NCBI GenBank assembly: GCA_039707655.1
Contig: CM077665.1
Location: forward strand, 308,822,486-308,886,485
DNA from: Elymus sibiricus
Lineage: Eukaryota > Streptophyta > Magnoliopsida > Poales > Poaceae
Length of the DNA stretch: 64,000 bases
Direction of reading: 5' to 3'
Positions 44,841 through 58,425 of this stretch are shown one piece after another (position 1 is the first letter of the stretch; every line of letters begins with the position of its first letter). Position numbers and translations under genes: made by a program. Under the pieces are notes generated by a model, which worked only from the letters and a program-made list of their open reading frames with translations, searched no databases and had not been told where the DNA came from.

Positions 44841-47800
44841 GTGGCATCATGAGCTAGGTCTATGTGTAGATGAGATCATGAGTAGAACACAAAGGAGTTT
44901 GTGGGCGTTGATATTCAGATTGCTTCCTCCCTTGGTCTTTTCTTGATTCGGCGGTATTGTGGGATGAAGCGGCCCGGACCAACCTTACTCGTACGCTTAC
45001 GAGAGACCGGTTCCATCAACTGACATGTAACTTCGTTGCATAAAGATGGATGGCGGGAGTCTGTCACTCCTACTTTAGTTGGATCGGATTTGACAAAGGC
45101 GGTCCTTGAGAAGGTTGAATAGCAATTTGTGTATCACCGTTGTGGTTTTTGCATAGGTAAGAATCGTTCTTGCTAGATACCCGTAGCAGACACATAAAAC
45201 ATGCAACAACAATTAGAGGACGTCTAACTTGTTTTTGCAGGGTATGTTGTGATGTGATATGGCCAATTACATGATGAGATATATGTGATGTATGAGATGA
45301 TCATGTATTGTATAGAATATCACGACTTGCATGTCGATGAGTACGGCAACCGGCAGGAGCCATAGGGTTGTCTTTAATTTATTTTCGCCGTTTTGCTTTA
45401 CTTTATCGCTATGAGTTAGCAATAGTTGTAGAAGCAACAGTTGGCGCGACAACCTCATGGAGACACCTTGATGGAGATCATGGTGTCAAGCCGGTGACGA
45501 TGGAGATCACGCCGGTGCTTTGGAGATGGAGATCAAAAGCACAAGTTCATGGCCATATCATGTCACTTATGATTTGCATGTGATGTTAATCCTTTTATGC
45601 ATCTTATTTTGCTTAGGACGATGGTAGCATTATAAGGTGATCCCTCACTAAAATTTCAAGATAAAATTGTGTTCTCCCCGAGTGTGCACCGTTGCGAAAG
45701 TTCGTCGTTTCGAGACACCACGTGATGATCGGGCGTGATAGACTGTACGTTCACATACAGCGGGTGCAAGCCAGTGTTGCACGTGCGGAACACTCGGATT
45801 AAACTTGACGAGCCTAGCATGTACAGACATGGCCTCGGAACACAAGAGACCGAAAGGTCGAACATGAGTCATATAGTAGATATGATCAACATGATGATGT
45901 TCACCATTGAAACCACCTAATCTCACGTGATGATCGGACTTGGGTTGGTGAATTTGGATCATGTGACACTCGAATGACCAGAGGGATGTCAATTTGAGTG
46001 GGAGTTTTTAAGTAATATGATTAACTAAACTCATTATCATGAACATAGTCAAAATGTCTTTGCAAATTATGTTGTAGATTACTAGCTCGCGCTGTAGCTC
46101 CCTTGAATTTTTATATGTTTCTAGAGAAATAGAGTTGAAAGATGATGGTAGCAATAATGCGGAGTGGGTCCGTGATCTGAGGATTGTCCTCATTGCTGCA
46201 CAGAAGGCTTATGTCCTTAATGCACCGTTCGGTGCACCACCCCCCTCAAGCGTCGTCTGTAGATGTTGTGAACATCTGACAGGCACGTTCTGATGACTAC
46301 TTGATAGTTCAGTGCATCATGCATTACGGCTTAGAATTGAGGCTCCAAAACGTTTTGAACGTCACGGAACCTATGAGATGTTCTAAGAGCTAAAATTGGG
46401 ATCTCAGGCTCGTGCCCGTGTTGAGAGGTATGAGACCTCCAACAAGATTCTTTGCCTGCAAGATGAAGGAGAATAGCTCAATCGGTGAGCATGTGCTCAG
46501 ATTGTCTGGGTGCTACAAATCGCTTGAATCGAGTGGGAGTTGATCTTCCAGATAAGATAGTGATTGATATAGTTCTCCAAGTCACTGCCACTAAGCTACC
46601 AGAAGCTTCGTGATGAACTATAAAATGCCAGGGATGGAAATAATGATCCCTGAGCTATTCGCGATGTTTGACACCACGAAGGTAGAAATCAAGAAGGAGC
46701 ATCAAGTGTTGATGGTTAGTAAAACCACTAGTTTCAAGAAGGGCAAGGGCAAGGAGGGAAACTTCATGGATGGCAAGCCAGTTGCTGCTCCAGTAAAGAA
46801 ACCCAAGGTTGATCCCAAACCCGAGACTGGGTGCTTCTATTATGCGGAGAACGGTCACTGAAGCGGAACTTCCCTAGATACTTGGTAGATAAGAAGGCTG
46901 GCAACGTCAACAGAAGTATATTTGATATACGTTTTATTCATGTGTACCTTGCTAGTACTCCTAGTAGCACCTGGGTATTAGATACCGGTTCATTTGCTAA
47001 ATGTTGGTATCTCGAAATAAAAGCTACGGAATAAAATGAGACTAGCTAAGGGCGAGGTGACGATGTGTGTTGGAAGTGTTTCCAAGGTTGATGTGATCAC
47101 CGTCGCACGCTCTCTCTACCTTCGGGATTAGTGATGAACCTAAATAAATGTTATTTGGTGTTTGTGTTGAGCATAAACATGATTAGATCGTGTCTATTGC
47201 AATACGGTTATTCATTTAAATTAGAGAATAATGGTTATTCTGTTTACATGAATAATATCTTCAATGGTCATGCACCCAATGTGAATGGTTCATTGAATCT
47301 CGATCGTAGTGTTACACATGTTCATAATATTGATGCCGAAAGATGCAAAGTTAATAATGATAGTACCACATACTTGTGGCACTGCCGCTAAAGGTCATAT
47401 TGGTGTAAAACACATGCAGAAACTCCATGCTGATGGATCTTTGGACTCACTCGATCTTGAATTGGTTGAGACATGCGGACCATGCCTCTTGGGCAAGATG
47501 ACTAAAACCCCATTTTCCGACTTAATGGAGCGGGCAAGTGACTGATTGGAAATGATACATGTTGATGTATGCGGTCTAATTAATGTTGAAGCGTGCGGTG
47601 GATATGGCTATTTTCTTACCTTCACTGATGATTTGAGTAGATATGGAGATATTTACTTAATGAAACACAAGTCTGAAATGTTTGAAAAGTTCAAACAAAT
47701 TCAAAGTGAAGTTTGAGATCATCGTGACAAGAAGATAAAATGTCTACGATATGATCGTGGAGGTAAATATTTGAGTTACGAGTTTGGTATGCAACTTAAG

Positions 47801-49851
47801 ACATTGTGGAAATTGTTTCACAACTTACGCCACCTGGAATACCATAGTGTGATGGTGTGTCCGAATGTCGTAGTCGTGCTCTATTGGATATGGTGCGTAC
47901 TATAATGTCTCTTATCGATTTGCCACTATCATTTTGGGGTTATGCATTAGAGAAAACTACATTCACTTTAAATTAGGGCACCATCTAAGTCCGTTGAGAT
48001 GACACCGTATGAATTTTTGTTTGGCAGAAATCTAAGCTGTCATTTCTCAGAGTTTGGGAATGCGACGCTTGTGTCTGATAAGCTCGAACCCAAAGCGGAA
48101 AGGTGCATCTTCATAGGATACCCTAAGGAAATAGTTGGGTATACCTTCTATCTCAGATCCAAGGGCAAAGTGTTTGTTGCTAAAAACGGGTCCTTTCTCG
48201 AGAAAGAGTTTCTCTCGAAAGAATTGAGTGGGAGGAAGATAGAACTTGATGAGGTTGTTGAACCTTTGTTTCAACCAGAGAGTAGCGCAGCGTAGAAAGT
48301 TGTTTATGTGGAGCCTACGTTAGTTGAAGAGGAAGTTAATGATGACGATCATGAAGCTTTGGATCAAGTTACTATCGAACCTCGTAGGTCGACAAGGACG
48401 CGTACTGCTCCTGAGTGGTATGGCAACCCTGTCTTAGAGGTCATGTTGTTGGACAACGATGAACCTACGAGCTATGGAGAAGCGATGATGGGCCCGGATT
48501 CCGAGAAATGGTTAGAGGCCATGAAATCCGAGATGGGATCCACGTATGAAAACAAAGTATGGGCTTTGGAAGTATTACCTGGAGGGCGAAAGGCCATTCA
48601 GAACAAATGGATCTTTAAAAGGAAGACGGATGCGGACGGTAATGTCACTGTCTATAAAGCACGACTTGTGGCAAAGGGTTTTTTCACAAGTTCAAGGAGT
48701 TGACTACGATAAGACTTTCTCACCCGTAGCGATGCTAAAGTCTGTTGGAATTATGTTAGCAGTTGCTGCATTTTTCGATTATGAAATCTGGCAGATGGAT
48801 GTCAAAACATCGTTTCCTCAATGGTATCCGTGAGGAAAGGTTGTATGTGATACAACCGGAAGGTTTTGTCAGTTCTAAGGATGCTAAAATGTATGCAAGC
48901 TCCAGCGATCCTTCTATGGACTGGAGCAAGCATCTCGGAGTTGGAATATACGCTTTGATGAGGTGATCAAAGTTTTTGAGTCTATACAAAGTTTATGAGA
49001 AACTTGTATTTACAATAAAGTGAGTGGGAGCACTATAGGATTTCTGATAAGTATATGTGGATGACATATTGTTGATCGGAAATGATGTAGAATTTCTGGA
49101 AAGCATAAAGGGTTGTTTGAAAGGAGTTTTTCAAAGGAAAACCTGGAATGAAGCTACTTAAATATTGGGCATCAGGATCTATAGAGATAGATCAAGACGT
49201 CTGATAAGACTTTCAATGAGTACATACCTTGACAAGATTTTGAAAGAGTTCAAAATGGATCAGTCAAAGAAAGAGTTCTTGCCTGATTTGTAAGGTGTGG
49301 AGTTGAGTGAGACTCAAAGCTTGACCACGGCAGAAGAAAGAGAAAGGACGAAGGTCGTCCCCTATGCCTTATCCATAGGCTCTGTATAGTATGCCATGCT
49401 GTGTACCACACCTAGTGTGTGCCTTGCCATGAGTCTGTCAAGGGGTACAAGAGTGGTCCAGGAGTGGATCACTAGACAACGGTCAAAATTATCCTCAGTA
49501 ACTAGAGGGCTAAGGAAATGTTTCTCGGTTATGGAGGTGATAAAGAGTTCGTCATAAAGGGTTACGTCGATGCAAGCTTTGACACCTATCCGGATGACTC
49601 TGAGTAGCAATCCGGATACGTATAGTGGAACAACCATTTGGAATAGCTCCAAGTGGAGTGTGGTAGCATCTGCAGTATGACATATAGATTTGCAAAGTGC
49701 ACACGGATCTGAATGTTGCAGATCCGATGACTAAACCTCTTCCAAGGGCTAAACATGATCAACACCAGAACTGCATGGGTGTTAGATTCATTACAATGTA
49801 AATCACATAGTGATGTGAGCTAGATTATTGACTCTAGTGCAAGTGGGAGAC
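44841..49851 (+). pseudogene. Angela internal domain 1: degenerate Copia gag-pol
   Basis: Copia order gag, protease, integrase, reverse transcriptase, RNase H can be followed through many stops. Gag end 46610-46861 has a damaged CCHC knuckle (CFYYAENGH, second Cys lost). The protease motif VLDTGS is at 46976-46993. GAG-pre-integrase WHC-R-x-KGHIGVKHMQKLH is broken by a TAA at 47390. Integrase core IHVDVCG ... GGYGYFLTFTDD (47555-47790) has a TGA after QSEV. The MTPYEFLFGRNLS block starts at 47999. Reverse transcriptase EKWLEAMKSEMGS ... NKWIFKRKTDADG (48480-48700) leads to YVDDILLIG (49054). The RNase H end VADPMTKPLPRAKHDQHQNC-like reaches 49799. It cannot encode a working polyprotein. Element ends and primer site are intact enough for mobilisation in trans. 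Confidence 0.85.
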
Positions 49852-51689
49852 TGTTGGAAATATGCCCTAGAGGCAATAATAAAAGTAGTTATTATTATAT
49901 TTCCTTGTTCATGATAATCGTTTATTATCCATGCTATAATTGTATTGATTGGAAACACTGATACATGTGTGGATATATAGACAACACCGTGTCCCTAGTA
50001 TGCCTCTAGTAGACTAGCTTGTTGATCAAAGATGGTCAAGGTTTCCTAGCCATAGACATGAGATGTCATTTGATAACAGGATCACATCATTAGGAGAATG
50101 ATGTGATGGACAAGACCCAAACTATGAACATAGCATATCATCGTGTCAGTTTATTGCTATTGTTTTCTGCATGTCAAGTATCTGTTCCTATGACCATGAG
50201 ATCATGCAACTCACTGACACCGGAGGAATACCGTCACAACGTAACTGGGTGACGATAAAGATGCTCTACAGGTATCTCCGAAGGTGTCTGTTGAGCTCGC
50301 ATGGATCGAGACTGGGATTTGTTACTCCGTATGACGGAGAGGTATCTCAGGGCCCACTCGGTAATACAACATCACAATAAGTCTTGCAAGCAATGTGACT
50401 AAAGAGTTAGCCACGGGATCTTGTATTACGGAACGAGTAAAGAGACTTGCCGGTAACGAGATTGAACTATGTATAGAGATACCGACGATCGAATCTCGGG
50501 CAAGTAACATACCGAAGAACAAAGGGAACAACATACGGGATTAACTGAATCCTTGACATAGAGGTTCAACCGATAAAGATCTTCGTAGAATATGTAGGAA
50601 CCAATATGGGCATCCAGGTCCCGCTATTGGTTATTGACCGTAGAGGTGTCTCGGTCATGTCTACATAGTTCTCGAACCCGCAGGGTCTGCACACTTAACA
50701 TTCGGTGACGTTTTGGTAGTATTGAGTTATGTATGGTGGTGACCGAAGGTTGTTCGGAGTCCCAGATGAGATCCCGGACGTCACGAGGAGCTCCGGAATG
50801 GTCTGGAGGTAAAGATTGATATATAGGAAGTCCCGTTTTGGTCACCAGAAAAGTTTTGGGTATTTCCAGTAGTGTACCGGGAGTGCCGGGAGGGTTCCGG
50901 AGGGCCATCGGGAGGGGCCACTCATGCCGGGAGGCCACATGGGCCTTAGGGGTGGCGCGCCAGCCCTTAGTGGGCTGGGCAAGCTAGCCCCTAAGGGCCC
51001 ATGCGGCTGGGGTGAGGGAAAAAGGCAAAAGCCTAAAAAGGGGGAAGGGTTTCCAAGTGGGGGAGGAATCCTACTAGGAGTAGGATTGGAGTTGGACTCC
51101 CTCTCCTCCCCACTTCGGCCGACTCCTAGGGGCAGCCCTAGGGGCGCCGGCCCCTCCCCTTCCTCCTATATATACTAGAGGGAGAGAGGGCCATAGACAC
51201 CCAACCCTAAAGGCCACAGTGCAACCCTCTCTCCCAATAGATCGTCTCCTCTAGTTTTTTAGCAGTGTTTAGGCGAAGCCCTTCTGGAATAGTTCCACCA
51301 CCACCGCCGCTGTGCCGTTGCGCTGCCGGAGAACTCATCTACCTCTCCGCTCCCTCTTGCTGGATCAAGAAGGCAGAGATCGTCATCGAGTTGTACGTGT
51401 GCTGAACGCGGAGGTGCCGTCCGTTCGGCACTAGATTGGAAGGACCGTGATTGGATTGCGGGACGGATTGTGATTGGATCGCGAGACGAATCGTGATGGG
51501 ATCGCGGGACGGCTAGCGATTTGGATCGCGAAGACGTTCGACTACATCAACCGCGTTTCTTAATGCTTCCCGCTTAGCGATCTACAAGGGTATGTAGATC
51601 CACTCTCCCCCTCGTAGATGCTCATCACCGTGGATTGTTCTTGCGTGTGCGTAGGAAAATTTTTGTTTCCCATGCAACGTTCCCCAACA
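49852..51689 (+). repeat. Angela LTR 2 (shared middle LTR)
   Basis: 1838 bp. Differs in length from LTRs 1 and 3 by one 15-bp deletion (TTGTGTGTATCAAAT missing after 50230). Serves as 3' LTR of the first unit and 5' LTR of the second. Confidence 0.9.
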
Positions 51690-54600
51690 GTGGCATCATG
51701 AGCTAGGTCTATGTGTAGATGAGATCACGAGTAGAACACAAAGGAGTTTGTTGGCGTTGATATTCAGATTGCTTCCTCCCTTGGTCTTTTCTTGATTCGG
51801 CGGTATTGTGGGATGAAGCGGCTCGGACCAACCTTACTCGTACGCTTACGAGAGACCGGTTCCATCAACTGACATGTAACTTCGTTGCATAAAGATGGCT
51901 GGCGGGTGTCTGTCACTCCTACTTTAGTTGGATCGGATTCGACAAAGGCGGTCCTTGAGAAGGTTGAATAGCAATTTGTGTATCACCGTTGTGGTTTTTG
52001 CATAGGTAAGAATCGTACTTGCTAGATACCCGTAGCAGACACGTAAAACATGCAACAACAATTAGAGGACGTCTAACTTGTTTTTGCAGGGTATGTTGTG
52101 ATGTGATATGGCCAATTACATGATGAGATATATGTGATGTATGAGATGATCATGTATTGTATAGAATATCACGACTTGCATGTCGATGAATACGGCAACC
52201 GACAGGAGCCATAGGGTTGTCTTTAATTTATTTTCGCCATTTTGCTTTACTTTATCGCTATGAGTTAGCAATAGTCATAGAAGCAACAGTTGGCGCGACA
52301 ACCTCATGGAGACACGTTGATGGAGATCAAGATGATGGAGATCATGGTGTCAAGCCGGTGACGATGGAGATCATGCCGGTGCTTTGGAGATGGAGATCAA
52401 AAGCACAACTTTATGGCCATATCATGTCACTTATGATTTGCATGTGATGTTAATCCTTTTATGCATCTTATTTTGCTTAGGACGATGGTAGCATTATAAG
52501 GTGGTCCCTCACTAAAATTTCAAGATAAAATTGTGTTCTCCCTGAGTGTGTACCGTTGCGAAAGTTCGTCGTTTCGAGACACCACGTGATGATCGATTGT
52601 GATAGACTCTACGTTCACATACAGCGGGTGCAAGCCAGTGTTGCACGTGCGGAACACTCGGGTTAAACTTGACGAGCCTAGCATGTACAGACATGGCCTC
52701 GGAACACAAGAGACCGAAAGGTCGAACATGAGTCATATAGTAGATATGATCAACATGAAGATGTTCACCATTGAAACCACCTCATCTCACGTGATGATCA
52801 GACTTGGGTGGGCGAATTTGGATCATGTGACACTCGAATGACCGGAGGGATGTCAATTTGAGTGGGAGTTTTTAAGTAATATGATTAACTAAACTCATTA
52901 TCATGAACATAGTCAAAATGTCTTTGCAAATTATGTTGTAGATTACTAGCTCGCGCTGTAGCTCCCTTGAATTTTTATATGTTCCTAGAGAAATAGAGTT
53001 GAAAGATGATGGTAGCAATAATGCGGACTGGGTCCGTGATCTGAGGATTGTCCTCATTGCTGCACAGAAGGCTTATGTCCTTAATGCACCGTTCAGTGCA
53101 CCACCCCCCTCAAGCATCGTCTGTAGATGTTGTGAACATCTGACAGGCACGTTCTGATGACTACTTGATAGTTCAGTGCATCATGCATTACGGCTTAGAA
53201 TTGAGGCTCCAAAACGTTTTGAACTTCACGGAACATATGAGATGTTCTAAGAGCTGAAATTGGGATCTCAGGCTCATGCCCGTGTTGAGAGGTATGAGAC
53301 CTCCAACAAGATTCTTTGCCTGCAAGATGAAGGAGAATAGCTCAATCGGTGAGCATGTGCTCAGATTGTCTGGGTGCTACAAATCGCTTGAATCGAGTGG
53401 GAGTTGATCTTCCAGATAAGATAGTGATTGATATAGTTCTCCAAGTCACTGCCACTAAGCTACCAGAAGCTTCGTGATGAACTATAAAATGCCAGGGATG
53501 GAAATAATGATCCCTGAGCTATTCGCGATGTTTGACACCATGAAGGTAGAAATCAAGAAGGAGCATCAAGTGTTGATGGTTAGTAAAACCACTAGTTTCA
53601 AGAAGGGCAAGGAGGGAAACTTCATGGATGGCAAGCAGTTGCTGCTCCAGTAAAGAAACCCAAGGTTGATCCCAAACCCGAGACTGAGTGCTTCTATTAT
53701 GAGGAGAACGGTCACTGAAGCAGAACTGCCCTAGATACTTGGTAGATAAGAAGGCTGGCAACGTCAACAGAAGTATATTTGGTATACGTTTTATTCATGT
53801 GTACCTTGCTAGTACTCCTAGTAGCACCTGGGTATTAGATACCGGTTCAGTTGCTAAATGTTGGTAACTCGAAATAAAAGCTACGGAATAAACGGAGACT
53901 AGCTAAGGGCGAGGTGGCGATGTGTGTTGGAAGTGTTTCCAAGGTTGATGTGATCACCATCGCACGCTCTCTCTACCTTCGGGATTAGTGATGAACCTAA
54001 ATAAATGTTATTTGGTGTTTGCGTTGAGCATAAACGTGATTAGATCGTGTCTATTGCAATACGGTTATTTATTTAAATTAGAGAATAATGGTTATTCTGT
54101 TTACATGAATAATACCTTCAATGGTCATGCACCCAATGTGAATGGTTCATTGAATCTCGATCGCAGTGTTACACATGTTCATAATATTGATGCCGAAAGA
54201 TGCAAAGTTAATAATGATAGTACCACATACTTGTGGCACTGCCGCTAAAGGTCATATTGGTGTAAAACACATGCAGAAACTCCATGCCGATGGATCTTTG
54301 GACTCACTCGATTTTGAATCGGTTGAGACATGCGGACCATGCCTCTTGGGCAAGATGACTAAAACCCCGTTTTCCGACTTAATGGAGCGGGCAAGTGACT
54401 GATTGGAAATGATACATGTTGATGTATGCGGTCCAATTAATGTTGAAGCGTGCGGTGGATATGGCTATTTTCTTACCTTCACTGATTATTTGAGTAGATA
54501 TGGAGATATTTACTTAATGAAACACAAGTCTGAAACGTTTGAAAAGTTCAAACAAATTCAGAGTGAAGTTTGAGATCATCGTGACAAGAAGATAAAATGT

Positions 54601-56411
54601 CTACGATATGATCGTGGAGGTAAATATCTGAGTTACGAGTTTGGTATGCAACTTAAGACAATGTGGAAATTGTTTCACAACTTACGCCACCTGGAACACC
54701 ATAGTGTGATGGTGTGTCCAAACGTCGTAGTCGTGCTCTATTGGATATGGTGCATACTATAATGTCTCTTATCGTTTTGCCACTATCATTTTGGGGTTAT
54801 GCATTAGAGAAAACTACATTCAATTTAAATTAGGGCACCATCTAAGTCCGTTGAGATGACACCGTATGAATTTTGGTTTGGCAGAAACCTAAGTTGTCAT
54901 TTCTCAGAGTTTGGGAATGCGACGCTTGTGTCTGATAAGCTCGAACCCAAAGCGGAAAGGTGCATCTTCATAGGATACCCTAAGGAAACAGTTGGGTATA
55001 CCTTCTATCTCAGATCCAAGGGCAAAGTGTTTGTTGCTAAAAATGGGTCCTTTCTCGAGAAAGAGTTTCGCTCGAAAGAATTGAGTGGGAGGAAGATAGA
55101 ACTTGATGAGGTTGTTGAACCTTTGTTTCAACCAGAGAGTAGCGCAGCGCAGAAAGTTGTTTTTGTGGAGCCTACGTTAGTTGAAGAGGAAGTTAATGAT
55201 GATGATCATGAATCTTCGGATCAAGTTACTATCGAACCTCGTAGGTCGACAAGGACGCGTACTGCTCCTGAGTGGTACGGCAGCCCTGTCTTAGAGGTCA
55301 TGTTGGACAACGATGAACCTACGAGCTATGGAGAAGCGATGATGGGCCCGGATTCCGAGAAATGGTTAGAGGCCATGAAATCCGAGATGGGATCCATGTA
55401 TGAAAACAAAGTATGGGCTTTGGAAGTATTACCTGAAGGGCGAAAGGCCATTCAGAACAAATGGATCTTTAAAAGGAAGACGAATGCGGACGGTAATGTC
55501 ACCGTCTATAAAGCTCGACTTGTGGCAAAGGGTTTTCCACAAGTTCAAGGATTTGACTACGATGAGACTTTCTCACCCGTAGCGATGCTAAAGTCTGTTG
55601 GAATTATGTTAGCAGTTGTTGCATTTTTCAATTATGAAATCTGGAAGATGGATGTGAAAACATCATTTCCTCAACGGTATCCGTGAGGAAAGGTTGTATG
55701 TGATACAACCGGAAGGTTTTGTCAGTTCTAAGGATGCTAAATAGAGATAGATCAAGATGTCTGATAAGACTTTCAATGAGTACATACCTTGACAATATTT
55801 TGAAAGAGTTCAAAATGGATCAGTCAAAGAAAGAGTTCTTGCCTGATTTGTAAGGTGTGGAGTTGAGTGAGACTCAAAGCTCGACCACGGCAGAAGAAAG
55901 AGAAAGGACGAAGGTCGTCCCCTATGCCTTATCCATAGGCTCTGTATAGTATGCCATGCTGTGTACCGCACCTAGTGTGTGCCTTGCCATGAGTCTGTCA
56001 AGGGGTACAAGAGTGATCCAGGAGTGGATCACTAGACAGCGGTCAAAATTATCCTTAGTAACTAGAGGACTAAGGAAATGTTTCTTGGTTATGGAGGTGA
56101 TAAAGAGTTCGTCGTAAAGGGTTACGTCGATGCAAGCTTTGATACCTATCCGGATGACTCTGAGTAGCAATCCGGATACGTATAGTGGAGCAACCATTTG
56201 GAATAGCTCCAAGTGGAGCGTGGTAGCATCTGCAGTATGACATATAGATTTGCAAAGTGCACATGGATCTGAATGTTGCAGATCCGATGACTAAACCTCT
56301 TCAAAGGGCTAAACATGATCAACACCAGAACTGCATGGGTGTTAGATTCATTACAATGTAAATCACATAGTGATGTGAGCTAGATTATTGACTCTAGTGC
56401 AAGTGGGAGAC
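51690..56411 (+). pseudogene. Angela internal domain 2: degenerate Copia gag-pol with RT deletion
   Basis: Closely similar to internal domain 1 (5 differences in the first 225 bp by eye) and with the same stops at the same codons: HCR-stop at 54245, ASD-stop at 54400 and EV-stop at 54569. The frame 54856-55686 (276 codons) is open where domain 1 is broken; it covers the MTPYEF ... FGRNLS integrase end, a Glu/Asp-rich linker, and the reverse transcriptase start up to WKMDVKTSF. A deletion equivalent to 48888-49180 follows at about 55740 and removes the YVDD catalytic block. A shared 1-base loss in the gag region makes QLLLQ out of PVAAP. Non-functional. Confidence 0.85.
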
Positions 56412-58264
56412 TGTTGGAAATATGCCCTAGAGGCAATAATAAAATTAGTTATTATTATATTTCCTTGTTCATGATAATCGTTTATTATCCATGCTATAAT
56501 TGTATTGATTGGAAACACTGATACATGTGTGGATATATAGACAACACTGTGTCCCTAGTATGCCTCTAGTAGACTAGCTTGTTGATCAAAGATGGTCAAG
56601 GTTTCCTAGCCATAGACATGAGATGTCATTTGATAACAGGATCACATCATTAGGAGAATGATGTGATTGACAAGACCCAAACTATGAACATAGCATATGA
56701 TCGTGTCAGTTTATTGCTATTGTTTTCTGCATGTCAAGTATCTGTTCCTATGACCATGAGATCATGCAACTCACTAACACCGGAGGAATACCTTGTGTGT
56801 ATCAAATGTCACAACGTAACTGGGTGACTATAAAGATGCTCTACAGGTATCTCCGAAGGTGTCTGTTGAGCTGGCATGGATCGAGACTGGGATTTGTTAC
56901 TCCGTATGACGGAGAGGTATCTCAGGGCCCACTCGGTAATACAACATCACAATAAGCCTTGCAAGCAATGTGACTAAAGAGTTAGCCACGGGATCTTGTA
57001 TTACGGAACGAGTAAAGAGACTTGCCGGTAATGAGATTGAACTAGGTATAGAGATACCGACTATCGAATCTCGGGCAAGTAACATACCGAAAAACAAAGG
57101 GAACAACATACGGGGTTAACTGAATCCTTGACACAGAGGTTCAACCGATAAAGATCTTCGTAGAATATGTAGGAACCAATATGGGCATCCAGGTCCCGCT
57201 ATTGGTTATTGACCGTAGAGGTGTCTCGGTCATGTCTACATAGTTCTCGAACCCGCAGGGTCTGCACACTTAACGTTCGATAACGTTTCGGTAGTATTGA
57301 GTTATGTATGGTGGTGACCAAAGGTTGTTCGGAGTCCCGGATGAGATCCTGGACATCACGAGGAGCTCCGGAATGGTCCGTAGGTAAAGATTGATATATA
57401 GGAAGTCCCGTTTTGGTCACCGGAAAAGTTTTGGGTATTTTCGGTAGTGTACCGGGAGTGCCGAGAGGGTCCCGGAGGGCCATCGGGAGGGGCCACTCAC
57501 GCCGGGAGGCCACATGGGCCTTAGGGGTGGCGCACCAGCCCTTAGTGGGCTGGGCAAGCCAGCCCCTAAGGGCCCATGCGGCTGGGGTGAGGGAAAAAGG
57601 CAAAAGCCCAAAAAGGGGGAAGGGTTTCCAAGTGGGGGAGGAATCCTACTAGGAGTAGGATTGGAGTTGGACTTCCTCTCCTCCCCACTTCGGCCGACTC
57701 CTAGCTGCAGCCCTAGGGGCGCCGGCCCCTCCCCTCCCTCCTATATATACTAGAGGGAGAGAGTGCCATAGCCACCCAACCCTAAAGGCCACGGTGCAGC
57801 CCTCTCTCCCAATAGATCGTCTCCTCTAGTTTTTCAGCAGTGTTTAGGCGAAGCCCTGCTGGAACAGTTCCACCACCACCGCCGCCGCGCCATCGCGCTG
57901 CCGGAGAACTCATCTACCTCTCCGCTCCCTCTTGCTGGATCAAGAAGGCAGAGATCGTCATCGAGCTGTACGTGTGCTAAACGCGGAGGTGCCGTCCGTT
58001 CGGAACTAGATTGGAAGGACTGTGATTGGATCGCGGGACGGGTCGTGATTGGATCGCGAGACTGATCGTGATGGGATCGCGGGACGGCTAGCAATTTGGA
58101 TCACGAAGACGTTCGACTACATCAACCGCGTTTCTTAACGCTTCCCACTTAGCGATCTACAAGGGTATGTAGATCCACTCTCCCTCTCGTAGATGCTCAT
58201 CACCATGGATAGATCTTGCGTGTGCGTAGGAAATTTTTTGTTTCCCATGCAACATTCCGTAACA
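56412..58264 (+). repeat. Angela LTR 3
   Basis: 1853 bp, ends ...CAACATTCCGTAACA. TATA box near 57741. In its first 470 bp it shares several states with LTR 2 against LTR 1 (GATGGTCAAGG, CACCGG, CGTAAC). Confidence 0.9.
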
Positions 58265-58269
58265 ATACA
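58265..58269. repeat. Right target duplication of the Angela array (ATACA)
   Basis: Matches 42983-42987. Confidence 0.9.
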
Positions 58270-58425
58270 GTAGCAAGAGCCTAAACTTATTCTTTACAAT
58301 GAACAACAAAATTTCAGAAATCAAAAGGTATTTTTGCCTGACACTCTCTAGTATTTATTGCTGCTCTAACTAAACTTGTGTATTTTCATCTCTCCCCACC
58401 ATCAAAGTACTAACTATTGTTCTAG

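Larger units (their letters stand above)
42988..58264 (+). mobile_element. Tandem Angela/BARE-type Copia array: LTR-internal-LTR-internal-LTR
   Basis: 15,277 bp with three LTRs (42988-44840, 49852-51689, 56412-58264) and two internal domains (44841-49851 and 51690-56411), all in the same orientation and sharing the middle LTR. One perfect ATACA duplication flanks the whole structure and none flanks the middle LTR. Each internal domain starts with the degenerate initiator-Met primer site TGGCATCATGAGC and ends with the purine tract AAGTGGGAGAC. By eye the LTRs differ by roughly 1.5-2% over their first 470 bp. The structure is best explained by unequal recombination between LTRs of two copies of one inserted element. 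Confidence 0.9.
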
